This document shows, one piece after another, positions 29,069 through 36,535 of a DNA stretch of 64,000 bases. A program made the translations under genes and the position numbers. Each line of letters starts with the position of its first letter. The first letter of the stretch is position 1. Source of the DNA: SAR92 clade bacterium H921. Lineage in GTDB: Bacteria; Pseudomonadota; Gammaproteobacteria; Pseudomonadales; Porticoccaceae. Under the pieces are notes generated by a model that searched no databases, was not told where the DNA came from, and was given only the letters and a program-made list of their open reading frames with translations. The stretch is from NCBI GenBank assembly GCA_025153755.1, contig JAOALD010000001.1, positions 186,001-250,000 on the forward strand, in the 5' to 3' direction.

Positions 29069-30013
29069 ATGTCAACTGAAGGTACTTATTACGTTCCCGA
29101 GCAGAGTAAATTGCCGATCTTTGCGGCAACTGGCATGGGTGTAATGGCTTATGGAGCAGCATCATGGGTTATGGAGGGAGGCACGGCGAGTATATTCTTG
29201 GTTGGGTCGCTCATTATGGCCGCCGTTTTGTACAAGTGGTGGAGCATCGTAATTGATGAAAATATGCGCGGTCTGGCAAGCCCACAGCTCAAGCACTCCT
29301 ATGTATTAGGCATGCTTTGGTTTATTTTTTCTGAAGTCATGTTTTTCGCCTGCTTTTTTGGCGCCCTCTTCTATGTGCGCGTTTTAGTTAATTCTTGGAT
29401 TGGCGGAGAAGCCGCCGTCGGTTGGTTTGACGACACCCCAACAGATGCAGCAGCAGCTAATGCCCAGCTTCTGTGGCCTGGTTATGAAACGGCATGGCCA
29501 CCGATGATCACTCCTGATCAAGCGGTGAATGGCGAAGCTGCTCAATTCAAAGGTCCAGATGAGGCGATGAATAACCCAGGCATATTGAAATGGGCTTCGT
29601 GGTTGCCCTTTTGGAATACCGTAGTCCTATTGACGTCTAGTGCTACCGTGCATATTGCTCACGTAGCCTTGAAAGACGGCAACCGTAAAAAGTTTAATAG
29701 ATGGTTGGGCATCACGGTGGCTCTGGGAATATTCTTCCTGTTTCTGCAGGCTGAGGAATATATACATGCCTACCAAGAACTGGGTCTCACCCTAGAGTCG
29801 GGCATCTACGGAACAACATTCTTTATGCTGACCGGCTTCCATGGTATGCACGTTACCCTTGGAACCGCAATGCTTTTAATACAGTGGCTACGCGGTCTTA
29901 AAGGACATTTTAACCAAGACGATCAGTTTGGTTTTGAAGCGGCCTCTTGGTACTGGCACTTCGTTGACGTCGTGTGGGTGGGTCTGTTTATCTTTGTATA
30001 CATACTCACTTAG
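29069..30013 (+). CDS. ctaE: Cytochrome c oxidase subunit III
   Basis: Third core subunit, seven membrane helices, stabilises the oxidase and supports proton uptake. 314 residues. Family segments: FSEVMFFACFFGALFYVR, ATVHIAHVALKDGNR, FLFLQAEEYIHAYQELGL, MLTGFHGMHVTLGTAML and ASWYWHFVDVVWVGLF. An insertion around residues 115-170 (Ala/Trp/Pro-rich, between helices) is typical of the longer Pseudomonas form. Followed by a terminator, although the assembly genes continue downstream. Confidence 0.96.
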   Translation: MSTEGTYYVPEQSKLPIFAATGMGVMAYGAASWVMEGGTASIFLVGSLIMAAVLYKWWSIVIDENMRGLASPQLKHSYVLGMLWFIFSEVMFFACFFGALFYVRVLVNSWIGGEAAVGWFDDTPTDAAAANAQLLWPGYETAWPPMITPDQAVNGEAAQFKGPDEAMNNPGILKWASWLPFWNTVVLLTSSATVHIAHVALKDGNRKKFNRWLGITVALGIFFLFLQAEEYIHAYQELGLTLESGIYGTTFFMLTGFHGMHVTLGTAMLLIQWLRGLKGHFNQDDQFGFEAASWYWHFVDVVWVGLFIFVYILT

Positions 30014-30034
30014 CGAGTATCGGGTTTTGCAATG

Positions 30035-30060
30035 CGGCCAGGAAACCCCTGGCCGTTTTT
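30035..30060 (+). terminator. Terminator after the core oxidase genes
   Basis: Hairpin CGGCCAGG / CCTGGCCG with five-base loop, followed by TTTTT. It separates the structural cox genes from the SURF1-ctaB-sco assembly genes, which therefore probably need their own promoter or read-through. Confidence 0.9.
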
Positions 30061-30074
30061 ATCTGTGCAAAAAA

Positions 30075-30371
30075 TCACTCAGGTTTTGTGCTGGCTGATG
30101 GTACTTTCGCCGGCGGTGTCAATTGAGGGGTTACAATGACAGCTTCCGGGTGTAGCTTTCGGTCCCAGGGTGCACTACTGCCTATCTGGCCAGTATAGAT
30201 ACCGTAACCAATGGTTCCCAATAGTAGAGCCGCCAGTGTAATGCGGGTGCCCAGAGCAACAAGTAAGCGTCGCTTGGAATTGCCTAGATCTTTAACTAAA
30301 AAGTTTAGTCCGCTAAACAAACTAATGAGAACGGCGATAAACAGAACAACGATGATAGTCTTTAACAGCAT
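30075..30371 (-). CDS. DUF2909-family twin-helix membrane protein
   Basis: About 98 residues from ATG 30371 (LLKTIIVVLFIAVLISLFSG), preferred over an upstream start because AGAGTGG precedes it. Two membrane helices (about 3-22 and 40-63) joined by a short LVKDLGNSKRRL loop, then a polar proline-rich tail. In Pseudomonas a DUF2909 gene occupies this same place between ctaE and SURF1. It lies on the opposite strand and diverges from SURF1. A role in oxidase assembly is plausible from context only. Confidence 0.8.
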   Translation of the reverse strand: MLLKTIIVVLFIAVLISLFSGLNFLVKDLGNSKRRLLVALGTRITLAALLLGTIGYGIYTGQIGSSAPWDRKLHPEAVIVTPQLTPPAKVPSASTKPE

Positions 30372-30412
30372 GGTATTGACCACTCTTGTGAAAGGTTGGA
30401 ATTTAAACACAG

Positions 30413-31168
30413 ATGAAGCCTGAGCCCCACCTATCTACGCAGCGATTTCGCTGGCAGCCCAATAAAAAACTATTGTTGGTCAGCCTGTGCTTATTGCCTC
30501 TGCTCGTACTGTTAGGGTTTTGGCAATTAGATCGAGCTGAGCAGAAGCAACGTATTGTCGATCAATACAATGCAAATCAGCAGGCAGCGCCCGTTGGCGT
30601 TAGCGACATACTCGGTGCTACTAACTTGCAATACCGTAGCGCCTGGTTGCGAGGCAACCTAGATGCCAGCCGCCGAGTTATTCTTGATAATCGAGTTAAA
30701 AATGGCCGTCCAGGTTATGAGATTTTGGAAGCTATGGCTGTTGTGGGCCTAGAGGTAAAAGTTTTGGTTAATAGAGGCTGGGTGCCGGCGTCATTGGATC
30801 GCAACCAACTGCCAGAGATTGCTGATTTAAATGGCGTGGTGCAATTGCGCGGAGCTCTCTACCAAACCCTAGGTGGTTATCGCCTTGATGATGGCATTTC
30901 CCTTGTCTCGCAATGGCCTGCCCGAGTGGGATGGATATCGGCGGCTCGCGCTGAAGAGTTATTTGGTGAGACATTTCTCCCATACCAACTGCGACTCGAT
31001 CAAGATAGCCCCGGGGCACTGCACACAGGCTGGGCTACGGTTTCGGTCCAACCGGCTAAACACACAGGCTACGCCGTGCAATGGTTTGTAATGGCCCTGG
31101 TACTAGTAATTATGACGATTATTGCCAACTCCAATCTGGCCGATAGGCCAAAGTCACCAAAATACTGA
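30413..31168 (+). CDS. SURF1-family oxidase assembly protein
   Basis: 251 residues with the SURF1 topology: two membrane helices (about 19-37 and 222-240) bracketing a large periplasmic domain. Conserved segments: LLVLLGFWQLDRAEQK, VILDNRVKNGRPGYEIL, VLVNRGWVPASLDRN and HTGYAVQWFVMALVL. SURF1 helps insert heme a into subunit I. The gene starts 13 bases from an in-frame leader of the divergent DUF2909 gene and is followed by the Sco-like gene. Confidence 0.93.
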   Translation: MKPEPHLSTQRFRWQPNKKLLLVSLCLLPLLVLLGFWQLDRAEQKQRIVDQYNANQQAAPVGVSDILGATNLQYRSAWLRGNLDASRRVILDNRVKNGRPGYEILEAMAVVGLEVKVLVNRGWVPASLDRNQLPEIADLNGVVQLRGALYQTLGGYRLDDGISLVSQWPARVGWISAARAEELFGETFLPYQLRLDQDSPGALHTGWATVSVQPAKHTGYAVQWFVMALVLVIMTIIANSNLADRPKSPKY

Positions 31169-31205
31169 GCGCAATACTAAGCTTTCATTCATAGGATATA
31201 AAACC

Positions 31206-31823
31206 ATGACAGAACAGACAGAAATCACAGCCAAGCAGCGCGGCTTCCAATACCAAATTTGGATCATGCTGATCATTGTGTTTGGGGTAATATTGGCTGG
31301 CTTTTTAATGGTGCCTAAAACAGAGGAGCAACGACTCGCCATGATGGCGCGTATGGGGACCACTAATCAGGGTGAAATTGTAAGCCCTACTGTTGATATG
31401 GGTCCGTTGCTGGCCGCATTGCCGCAAGGTGAGGCACCTAAGTGGAAAGTAGTTGCCGCCGGTGGCGAAGGCTGTAATCAGGGTTGCCAAGATGTTCTCA
31501 CAAATAGCCGCCAGATTCATATGTTGCTGGGTAAGTCCAGTGGTCGCCTGGAGCGCATCTATCTGCCAGATACTGCCAGCCTCGAGCTGATTGATATGCA
31601 GGAGCTGCAAGCGGTTCACCCCTATCTCGTTATCGAGCCGATTGACAATTTGGCGCTTAGTGAGGTGCTAAGGGGCTCGTCGGCAGAATGGGATATGATG
31701 GATACGCGCTATTTCGTAGTGACACCGGATTACCAGGTGGTTTTATTCTATACCCAGCAACATGATGGCGGCGGTCTGCTCGAAGACCTCAAACATCTGT
31801 TAAAGTATTCGCCAAACCGATAA
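31206..31823 (+). CDS. Membrane-anchored CxxxC thioredoxin-like protein of the oxidase assembly cluster
   Basis: 205 residues from ATG 31206, which has AGGA 10 bases upstream; a longer in-frame start would overlap SURF1. One membrane helix near the N-terminus (about 18-36) and a periplasmic domain with GEGCNQGCQDVL (Cys90, Cys94), the CxxxC spacing used by Sco copper chaperones. The equivalent gene between SURF1 and ctaA in Pseudomonas is uncharacterised. It probably helps copper or disulfide handling for CuA, but this is inference. In this genome ctaA is absent from the next position. Confidence 0.75.
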   Translation: MTEQTEITAKQRGFQYQIWIMLIIVFGVILAGFLMVPKTEEQRLAMMARMGTTNQGEIVSPTVDMGPLLAALPQGEAPKWKVVAAGGEGCNQGCQDVLTNSRQIHMLLGKSSGRLERIYLPDTASLELIDMQELQAVHPYLVIEPIDNLALSEVLRGSSAEWDMMDTRYFVVTPDYQVVLFYTQQHDGGGLLEDLKHLLKYSPNR

Positions 31824-31854
31824 CGATGAATCGCTCCATTGGGAATAAAAAATA

Positions 31855-32751
31855 ATGACTAACGTTGAGACCACCACCTCAGTGACCTGGCGCGACTATC
31901 TAGAGCTGTGCAAGCCAAATGTGGTTGCCCTGATGATACTGACGTCTATCATCGGCATGTTGCTGGCCTCCAATCAAGCTATACCCATGCAGGTGCTAAT
32001 ATTTGGCAACCTAGGTATCGCCCTGTGTGCCGGTTCCGCTGCCGCAGTAAATCATATAGTGGATCGCAACGTAGATGACAAAATGGCCCGCACTGCCGAC
32101 CGGCCTATAGCTCAGGGCCGGCTTGACCCCACCCAGGCAAAGATCTTTGCTATGGCCACAGGGCTTGCCGGTATGGCGATTCTTATTGTTTTTACCAATG
32201 TACTGACAGCCTGGCTAACGCTGGCCTCTTCAGTAGGTTATGCCTTTATCTACACCATGTTTCTCAAACGTGCGACACCGCAGAATATTGTGATTGGCGG
32301 TCTTGCAGGCGCAGCGCCACCGCTCCTGGGCTGGGTAGCAGTAACGGGTGAAATTCACCACAACGCCCTACTGCTAGTGTTGATTATATTTGCTTGGACA
32401 CCACCTCATTTTTGGGCTCTAGCGATACACCGCAAAGAGGAGTATGCCAAGGCAGATATTCCTATGTTGCCCGTAACCCATGGCGAGCGGTACACCAAAA
32501 TTAACATTTTGTTGTACACAATTATGCTCATGGTTATCACCACATTGCCCTATTTAACAGGCATGTTTGGCCTACTGTATTTGGTAGGTTCGCTACTGTT
32601 GGGGGCTCGGTTTTTGTATTGGGCTATCGTTATGTGGTTCGACAAAGACAGTGGTATGAAAACTTTCAGATTTTCAATTGTTTACCTAATGGTATTGTTT
32701 GCCTTGATGCTATGCGACCATTACCTTATTGAAAAGCTCCACTATGTCTAG
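31855..32751 (+). CDS. ctaB: Protoheme IX farnesyltransferase (heme O synthase)
   Basis: Adds a farnesyl group to protoheme to form heme O. 298 residues with about nine membrane helices. The prenyltransferase aspartate motifs are [19 protein letters not shown] and the second loop [19 protein letters not shown]. Heme O is normally converted to heme A by CtaA; that gene is not in the cluster (see finding). Sco follows 54 bases downstream. Confidence 0.96.
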   Translation: MTNVETTTSVTWRDYLELCKPNVVALMILTSIIGMLLASNQAIPMQVLIFGNLGIALCAGSAAAVNHIVDRNVDDKMARTADRPIAQGRLDPTQAKIFAMATGLAGMAILIVFTNVLTAWLTLASSVGYAFIYTMFLKRATPQNIVIGGLAGAAPPLLGWVAVTGEIHHNALLLVLIIFAWTPPHFWALAIHRKEEYAKADIPMLPVTHGERYTKINILLYTIMLMVITTLPYLTGMFGLLYLVGSLLLGARFLYWAIVMWFDKDSGMKTFRFSIVYLMVLFALMLCDHYLIEKLHYV

Positions 32752-32805
32752 CCTGCCCCCAGCCTTAACCGCGCAGACAAACTGACCCTATACAGGACTG
32801 ATAAT

Positions 32806-33444
32806 ATGGAACAGCAAGCCGCAATTCGTCGCACCATCGCCATGGTCGTTGCCTTTATTCTTCTGGTAGTTTATGGCTTTATCTGGCGTATGAGTCAGCC
32901 AGTGATTATGAATGATGACCAGCTGCGTGCTAACGGCGCTATTGTGCTCACGCAACCGAGGATTTTTAGTGACTTCGAGCTGGTTGATCACCGTGGCGAA
33001 ACGTTCAATATTGCTCGTATGCAAGACATCTGGACCATAGTCTTCTTTGGTTTTACCAACTGTCCCGATATCTGCCCAACGACTTTAGCTGTTCTCAATG
33101 ACACTTACAGTAAAATGAAGGACAGGGAAAAAGACAATCTTCAGATTGTTATGATCTCGTTGGATTCAGAGCGCGATACAGTCGAAAAATTAGCCGAATA
33201 TGTGCCCTACTTTAATCAAGAGTTTATCGGCGTAACTGGCAATAAGCATCTCATTCGTCGACTGACCGCAGAGATCAATGTCGCCTACAACAGGGTACCC
33301 TTAGAAGGCGAAGATTACACTATGGATCATAGTACCCAGCTGGTTTTAATCAATCCTAAGGGGCACTACCATGGTTTCTTTAAAGCACCCCACAGTGAGA
33401 CCACTTTGCGTAGCACTTGGCGTTCTATTTCTTCATCCTTCTAG
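32806..33444 (+). CDS. Sco1/SenC-family copper chaperone
   Basis: Delivers copper to the CuA site of subunit II. 212 residues: one N-terminal membrane helix (about 11-27) and a periplasmic thioredoxin-like domain with copper ligands Cys86 and Cys90 in FTNCPDICPTTL and a histidine near 178 in YTMDHSTQLVLI. It is the last gene of the oxidase cluster and converges on znuB with 10 bases between. Confidence 0.95.
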   Translation: MEQQAAIRRTIAMVVAFILLVVYGFIWRMSQPVIMNDDQLRANGAIVLTQPRIFSDFELVDHRGETFNIARMQDIWTIVFFGFTNCPDICPTTLAVLNDTYSKMKDREKDNLQIVMISLDSERDTVEKLAEYVPYFNQEFIGVTGNKHLIRRLTAEINVAYNRVPLEGEDYTMDHSTQLVLINPKGHYHGFFKAPHSETTLRSTWRSISSSF

Positions 33445-33454
33445 GTCCCGGCAA

Positions 33455-34240
33455 TTAGGCTCGTTGCCGCACCATCAGAGACATCGTAAAGAGTAATGCC
33501 GAACAGAGTACTACCGATGGCCCAGCAGGGGCATCGGTAGTCCAGGATAGAGCCAATCCCAACACCACAGTGAGCATGGCAATAACACTTGCCTTGGCGG
33601 CCATCTGCTCTGGGGTAATACTTATTCGACGAGCCGTAGCCGCAGGAATAATCAGCAGAGCAGTAATTAATAGAACTCCGACAATTTTCATGGCAATGGC
33701 AATTACCAGCGCTGTGATCAGCATCAGTACGGCGCGTATCAGCCTAACATTAGTCCCCTCCACTGCCGCTAACTCAGAATCTACGGTGATATTGATCAAC
33801 GGCCGCCACAGCGCACCCAAGAGGATCAAAACTACCCCTGCTACTCCATAGATAATCCATAGATCTTGGCTGGTTACTGACAGTAGGTCGCCGAATAACA
33901 AAGACATTAAATCAACCCGCACATCAGACAATAAGGAGATGACTACCAAACCTGCCGCGAGAGCAGAGTGGGACAGAATTCCCAGCAGAGTGTCCACAGA
34001 CAAAACACCGCGTTGCTCAAGAATCACTAGCCCTAACGCCATAGCCAGAGGTATGGCGGTTGCGGTAATACTGAGATTTACCTCCAACAACACGCCTAAG
34101 GCCACCCCCAATAACGCGCTATGGGCGAGTGTGTCACCAAAATACGCCATTCGCCGCCATACGACAAAACAGCCTAAAGGCCCAGCCACTAGCGCCACGC
34201 CTAGGCCAGCGAGCAACCCATAGAGTATAAAGTCAGTCAT
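33455..34240 (-). CDS. znuB: Zinc ABC transporter permease ZnuB
   Basis: Inner-membrane permease of high-affinity zinc uptake. 261 residues, about eight helices. Start taken at ATG 34240, preceded by GGGAGGG; it overlaps the znuC stop by 8 bases. Typical segments: GPLGCFVVWRRMAYFGDTLAHSAL and ITALLIIPAATARRI. It is the last gene of the zur-znuC-znuB operon. Confidence 0.95.
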   Translation of the reverse strand: MTDFILYGLLAGLGVALVAGPLGCFVVWRRMAYFGDTLAHSALLGVALGVLLEVNLSITATAIPLAMALGLVILEQRGVLSVDTLLGILSHSALAAGLVVISLLSDVRVDLMSLLFGDLLSVTSQDLWIIYGVAGVVLILLGALWRPLINITVDSELAAVEGTNVRLIRAVLMLITALVIAIAMKIVGVLLITALLIIPAATARRISITPEQMAAKASVIAMLTVVLGLALSWTTDAPAGPSVVLCSALLFTMSLMVRQRA

Positions 34241-34994
34241 GGTCGCAGCCCTCCCCATGCCGGTGAACGCCGTTACGGTCTAATACCTCACCATGAACAC
34301 TATGCTGGTGGTCATGGTGGTGAGCATAGAGGGCGGTCTGACCAAATATATCTAGATAGGCCGGATCCTTAGTCACCTGCTCGGGGCGCCCCTGGCAGCA
34401 GATATGGTGATTTAGGCAGATTACCTGGTCTGTCGCTGACATTACTAAGTGCAGGTCGTGGGACACCATTAACACAGCACAGTTAAGACTTTTACTAAGG
34501 CTGCCAATCATCTTGTACAGCGCATTTTGACCATTGATATCCACACCCTGTACCGGTTCATCCAACACCAGTAAGTTTGGCTTGCGCAGAATAGCCCGAG
34601 CAAGCAGTACCCGCTGCATCTCCCCGCCAGACAGCTTTTGTATTGGTGTTTTCGCCAGATGGGCAATGCCAACGGACGCAAGAGCGCTATGGCACACCTG
34701 ATAAGAAGCGTTTGCCAGCTGCAAAAAACGGTATGTCGAGATAGGTAGGGTTGGGTCGATATGTAGTTTTTGCGGCATATAACCAATTTTTAGGCTCTTG
34801 CTAGCTGTAACAGAGCCAGAGTCTGGTGCTAACAGACCTAAAACAATCCGCACCAGAGTTGATTTTCCGGCCCCATTAGGGCCGATAAGCGTAGTGATCT
34901 CGCCCTGAGTCAGATTTAAGCTGATGTTTTGCAGTACATGTTGACCAGAAAAAGATTTATCAATTCTATCTAGGGTCATCAATGGGCTAGTCAT
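34233..34994 (-). CDS. znuC: Zinc ABC transporter ATP-binding protein ZnuC
   Basis: ATPase of zinc uptake. 253 residues. Walker A GPNGAGKST (about 38-46), Q-loop GYMPQKL, signature LSGGEMQRVLLARAI, Walker B LLVLDEPVQGVD and the switch His in VSHDLH. The last 30 residues are histidine-rich (HHHDHQHSVHGE; HRHGEGCDHD), as in many ZnuC proteins, and may bind zinc. Its ATG overlaps the zur stop by 8 bases, giving a tightly coupled zur-znuC-znuB operon. Confidence 0.96.
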   Translation of the reverse strand: MTSPLMTLDRIDKSFSGQHVLQNISLNLTQGEITTLIGPNGAGKSTLVRIVLGLLAPDSGSVTASKSLKIGYMPQKLHIDPTLPISTYRFLQLANASYQVCHSALASVGIAHLAKTPIQKLSGGEMQRVLLARAILRKPNLLVLDEPVQGVDINGQNALYKMIGSLSKSLNCAVLMVSHDLHLVMSATDQVICLNHHICCQGRPEQVTKDPAYLDIFGQTALYAHHHDHQHSVHGEVLDRNGVHRHGEGCDHD

Positions 34995-35493
34995 GATTGA
35001 CTACCTTATGATTATCAGAGCATTTAGAACATAGGCCAAATAGCTCAGCACCTTGGCTTTGTAATTTGAAATTCAGCTTATCACAGGTGCTTTGCAGTGC
35101 GTTATTTATTGTATTATGTGACACTTCGGCAGCAGTTCCACAATGGTCGCAAATTAAGAAAACGTTACTGTGCTCGCTGTCGGGAAAGGGGCAGCCAATA
35201 TAGGCGTTTAGCGAATGGATACGGTGAATTAAACCGAGCTGCAATAAAAACTCAATTGCTCGATATACCGTTGGCGGCGCAATGGATCTGCCAGAAATTG
35301 CAGCGAGCTGGTCCTGCAGATGATAGGCTCCTAGGGGCTTATGGCTCTGCCACAGTAGGCGCAGTACGGTTTCTCGAGTAACGGTCATCCGGGCTTTTTT
35401 CTCAGTACACAGTGACTTGGCGCGCAGCAAGGCTGCATTGATACAGCGCTCGTGATCATGATGTTGGTGCACAATTTTTGCGTTTGTAAGCAT
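34987..35493 (-). CDS. zur: Zinc uptake regulator Zur (Fur family)
   Basis: Zinc-loaded Zur represses zinc uptake genes. 168 residues. The winged helix has TVTRETVLRLLWQSHKPLGAYHLQ and APPTVYRAIEFLLQLGLIHRI; structural zinc cysteines are ICDHCG and GLCSKCSD. A His-rich N-terminal tail (HQHHDHERC) precedes it. First gene of the zur-znuC-znuB operon and divergent from znuA, with a Zur box between. Confidence 0.93.
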   Translation of the reverse strand: MLTNAKIVHQHHDHERCINAALLRAKSLCTEKKARMTVTRETVLRLLWQSHKPLGAYHLQDQLAAISGRSIAPPTVYRAIEFLLQLGLIHRIHSLNAYIGCPFPDSEHSNVFLICDHCGTAAEVSHNTINNALQSTCDKLNFKLQSQGAELFGLCSKCSDNHKVVNHD

Positions 35494-35524
35494 TTGAGCC
35501 CACTGAGTTATAACCTAGAATAAT

Positions 35525-35548
35525 AATACGTTATATTATAACAATTTT
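35525..35548. promoter_or_regulatory. Zur box between zur and znuA
   Basis: GTTATA-T-TATAAC (35530-35542), the core of the gammaproteobacterial Zur consensus (GNNATGTTATANTATAACATNNC), lies 32 bases upstream of the zur ATG and 79 bases upstream of znuA, so it can control both directions. A second GTTATAAC palindrome lies at 35507-35514, closer to zur. The palindromes are directly visible. Confidence 0.8.
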
Positions 35549-35620
35549 AAATAGATGGCAGAACACACTGCCACACTTGGCAGCACAAAATTCAAGTTAA
35601 TTTAATTATTTTGGCATTTT

Positions 35621-36487
35621 ATGAGCATCAAAAAGATACAATATAACATTATAGCCTGGATGTTAGTGTTGGCAGGCAACGCATTAGTAACCCAGGTACA
35701 GGCTGAGACCAAGCCGCTGATTGTCACCAGCATTAAACCTCTGGCGATAATTGCTGCGTCCGCCGTAGGAGATGCCGCTCGGGTACAGTACCTAGTGCCA
35801 GATAATCAATCGCCCCACGACTTTTCCTTGCCTATGTCCGCATTGAAAAAAATTATTCAGGCTGATTTAGTGATATGGGTAGGCCCTGATTTCGAGACTG
35901 GAAGCGCCAAAGCAATGGCTAAATTGCCCACCGAGAAACTGCTTACAATTTTGCACCTACCGCATACCCAGCCGAACAGGGTGCATCGCAACCAAAGGGA
36001 TGAGCACTCTATGGAGGCCGACCCTCATTTATGGCTCAACCCTGAAAATGGTAATCACATTGCCGCTGAGATTCAGGCGCGCCTGGGGATACCGATTAAA
36101 GATATTATCAGCCGTCAACAAATATCGAGATTAAAGGCTCAGCTAGTCAGTATTAAAGATAAGACTTATCTCACTCACCACGAGGCCTACGGGCATTTCG
36201 CGATTGCCTTTGATTTGAAGCCAGGGCTATCAATCAGAAACTCCAGCGGCGGTGTTCAGGGAATAAAAACGCAATACAAGCTACGTAAAGCGATTGGAAA
36301 AACTGATATCGGCTGCATCTTCGTCGAGCCACAGTATGGAAACAAGGACGCTGCCATCATTGCTGCCGAGTATAAATTGCCTCTCGTAGAATTAGATCCC
36401 CAGGGTCTTTCTCAAGATTTAAATGCCCGTGCCTACAGTGAATTTATCGGTACCCTAGTACGTCAATTTAAGACTTGCCACCAGTAA
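35621..36487 (+). CDS. znuA: Periplasmic zinc-binding protein ZnuA
   Basis: Captures zinc and passes it to ZnuBC. 288 residues with a signal peptide (about 1-28, ending VQAE). Zinc ligands are the histidines in NQSPHDFSLPMSALK, DPHLWLNPENG and YLTHHEAYGHFA, and Asp near 260. A short His-containing loop (about 117-135, HTQPNRVHRNQRDEHSME) sits where other ZnuA proteins have a metal-rich loop. Divergent from zur and controlled by the shared Zur box. Confidence 0.93.
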   Translation: MSIKKIQYNIIAWMLVLAGNALVTQVQAETKPLIVTSIKPLAIIAASAVGDAARVQYLVPDNQSPHDFSLPMSALKKIIQADLVIWVGPDFETGSAKAMAKLPTEKLLTILHLPHTQPNRVHRNQRDEHSMEADPHLWLNPENGNHIAAEIQARLGIPIKDIISRQQISRLKAQLVSIKDKTYLTHHEAYGHFAIAFDLKPGLSIRNSSGGVQGIKTQYKLRKAIGKTDIGCIFVEPQYGNKDAAIIAAEYKLPLVELDPQGLSQDLNARAYSEFIGTLVRQFKTCHQ

Positions 36488-36535
36488 ATGATGTATCCTT
36501 AAAGCTTAAAATTCCGTCAAAAAAGCACGCCAATT

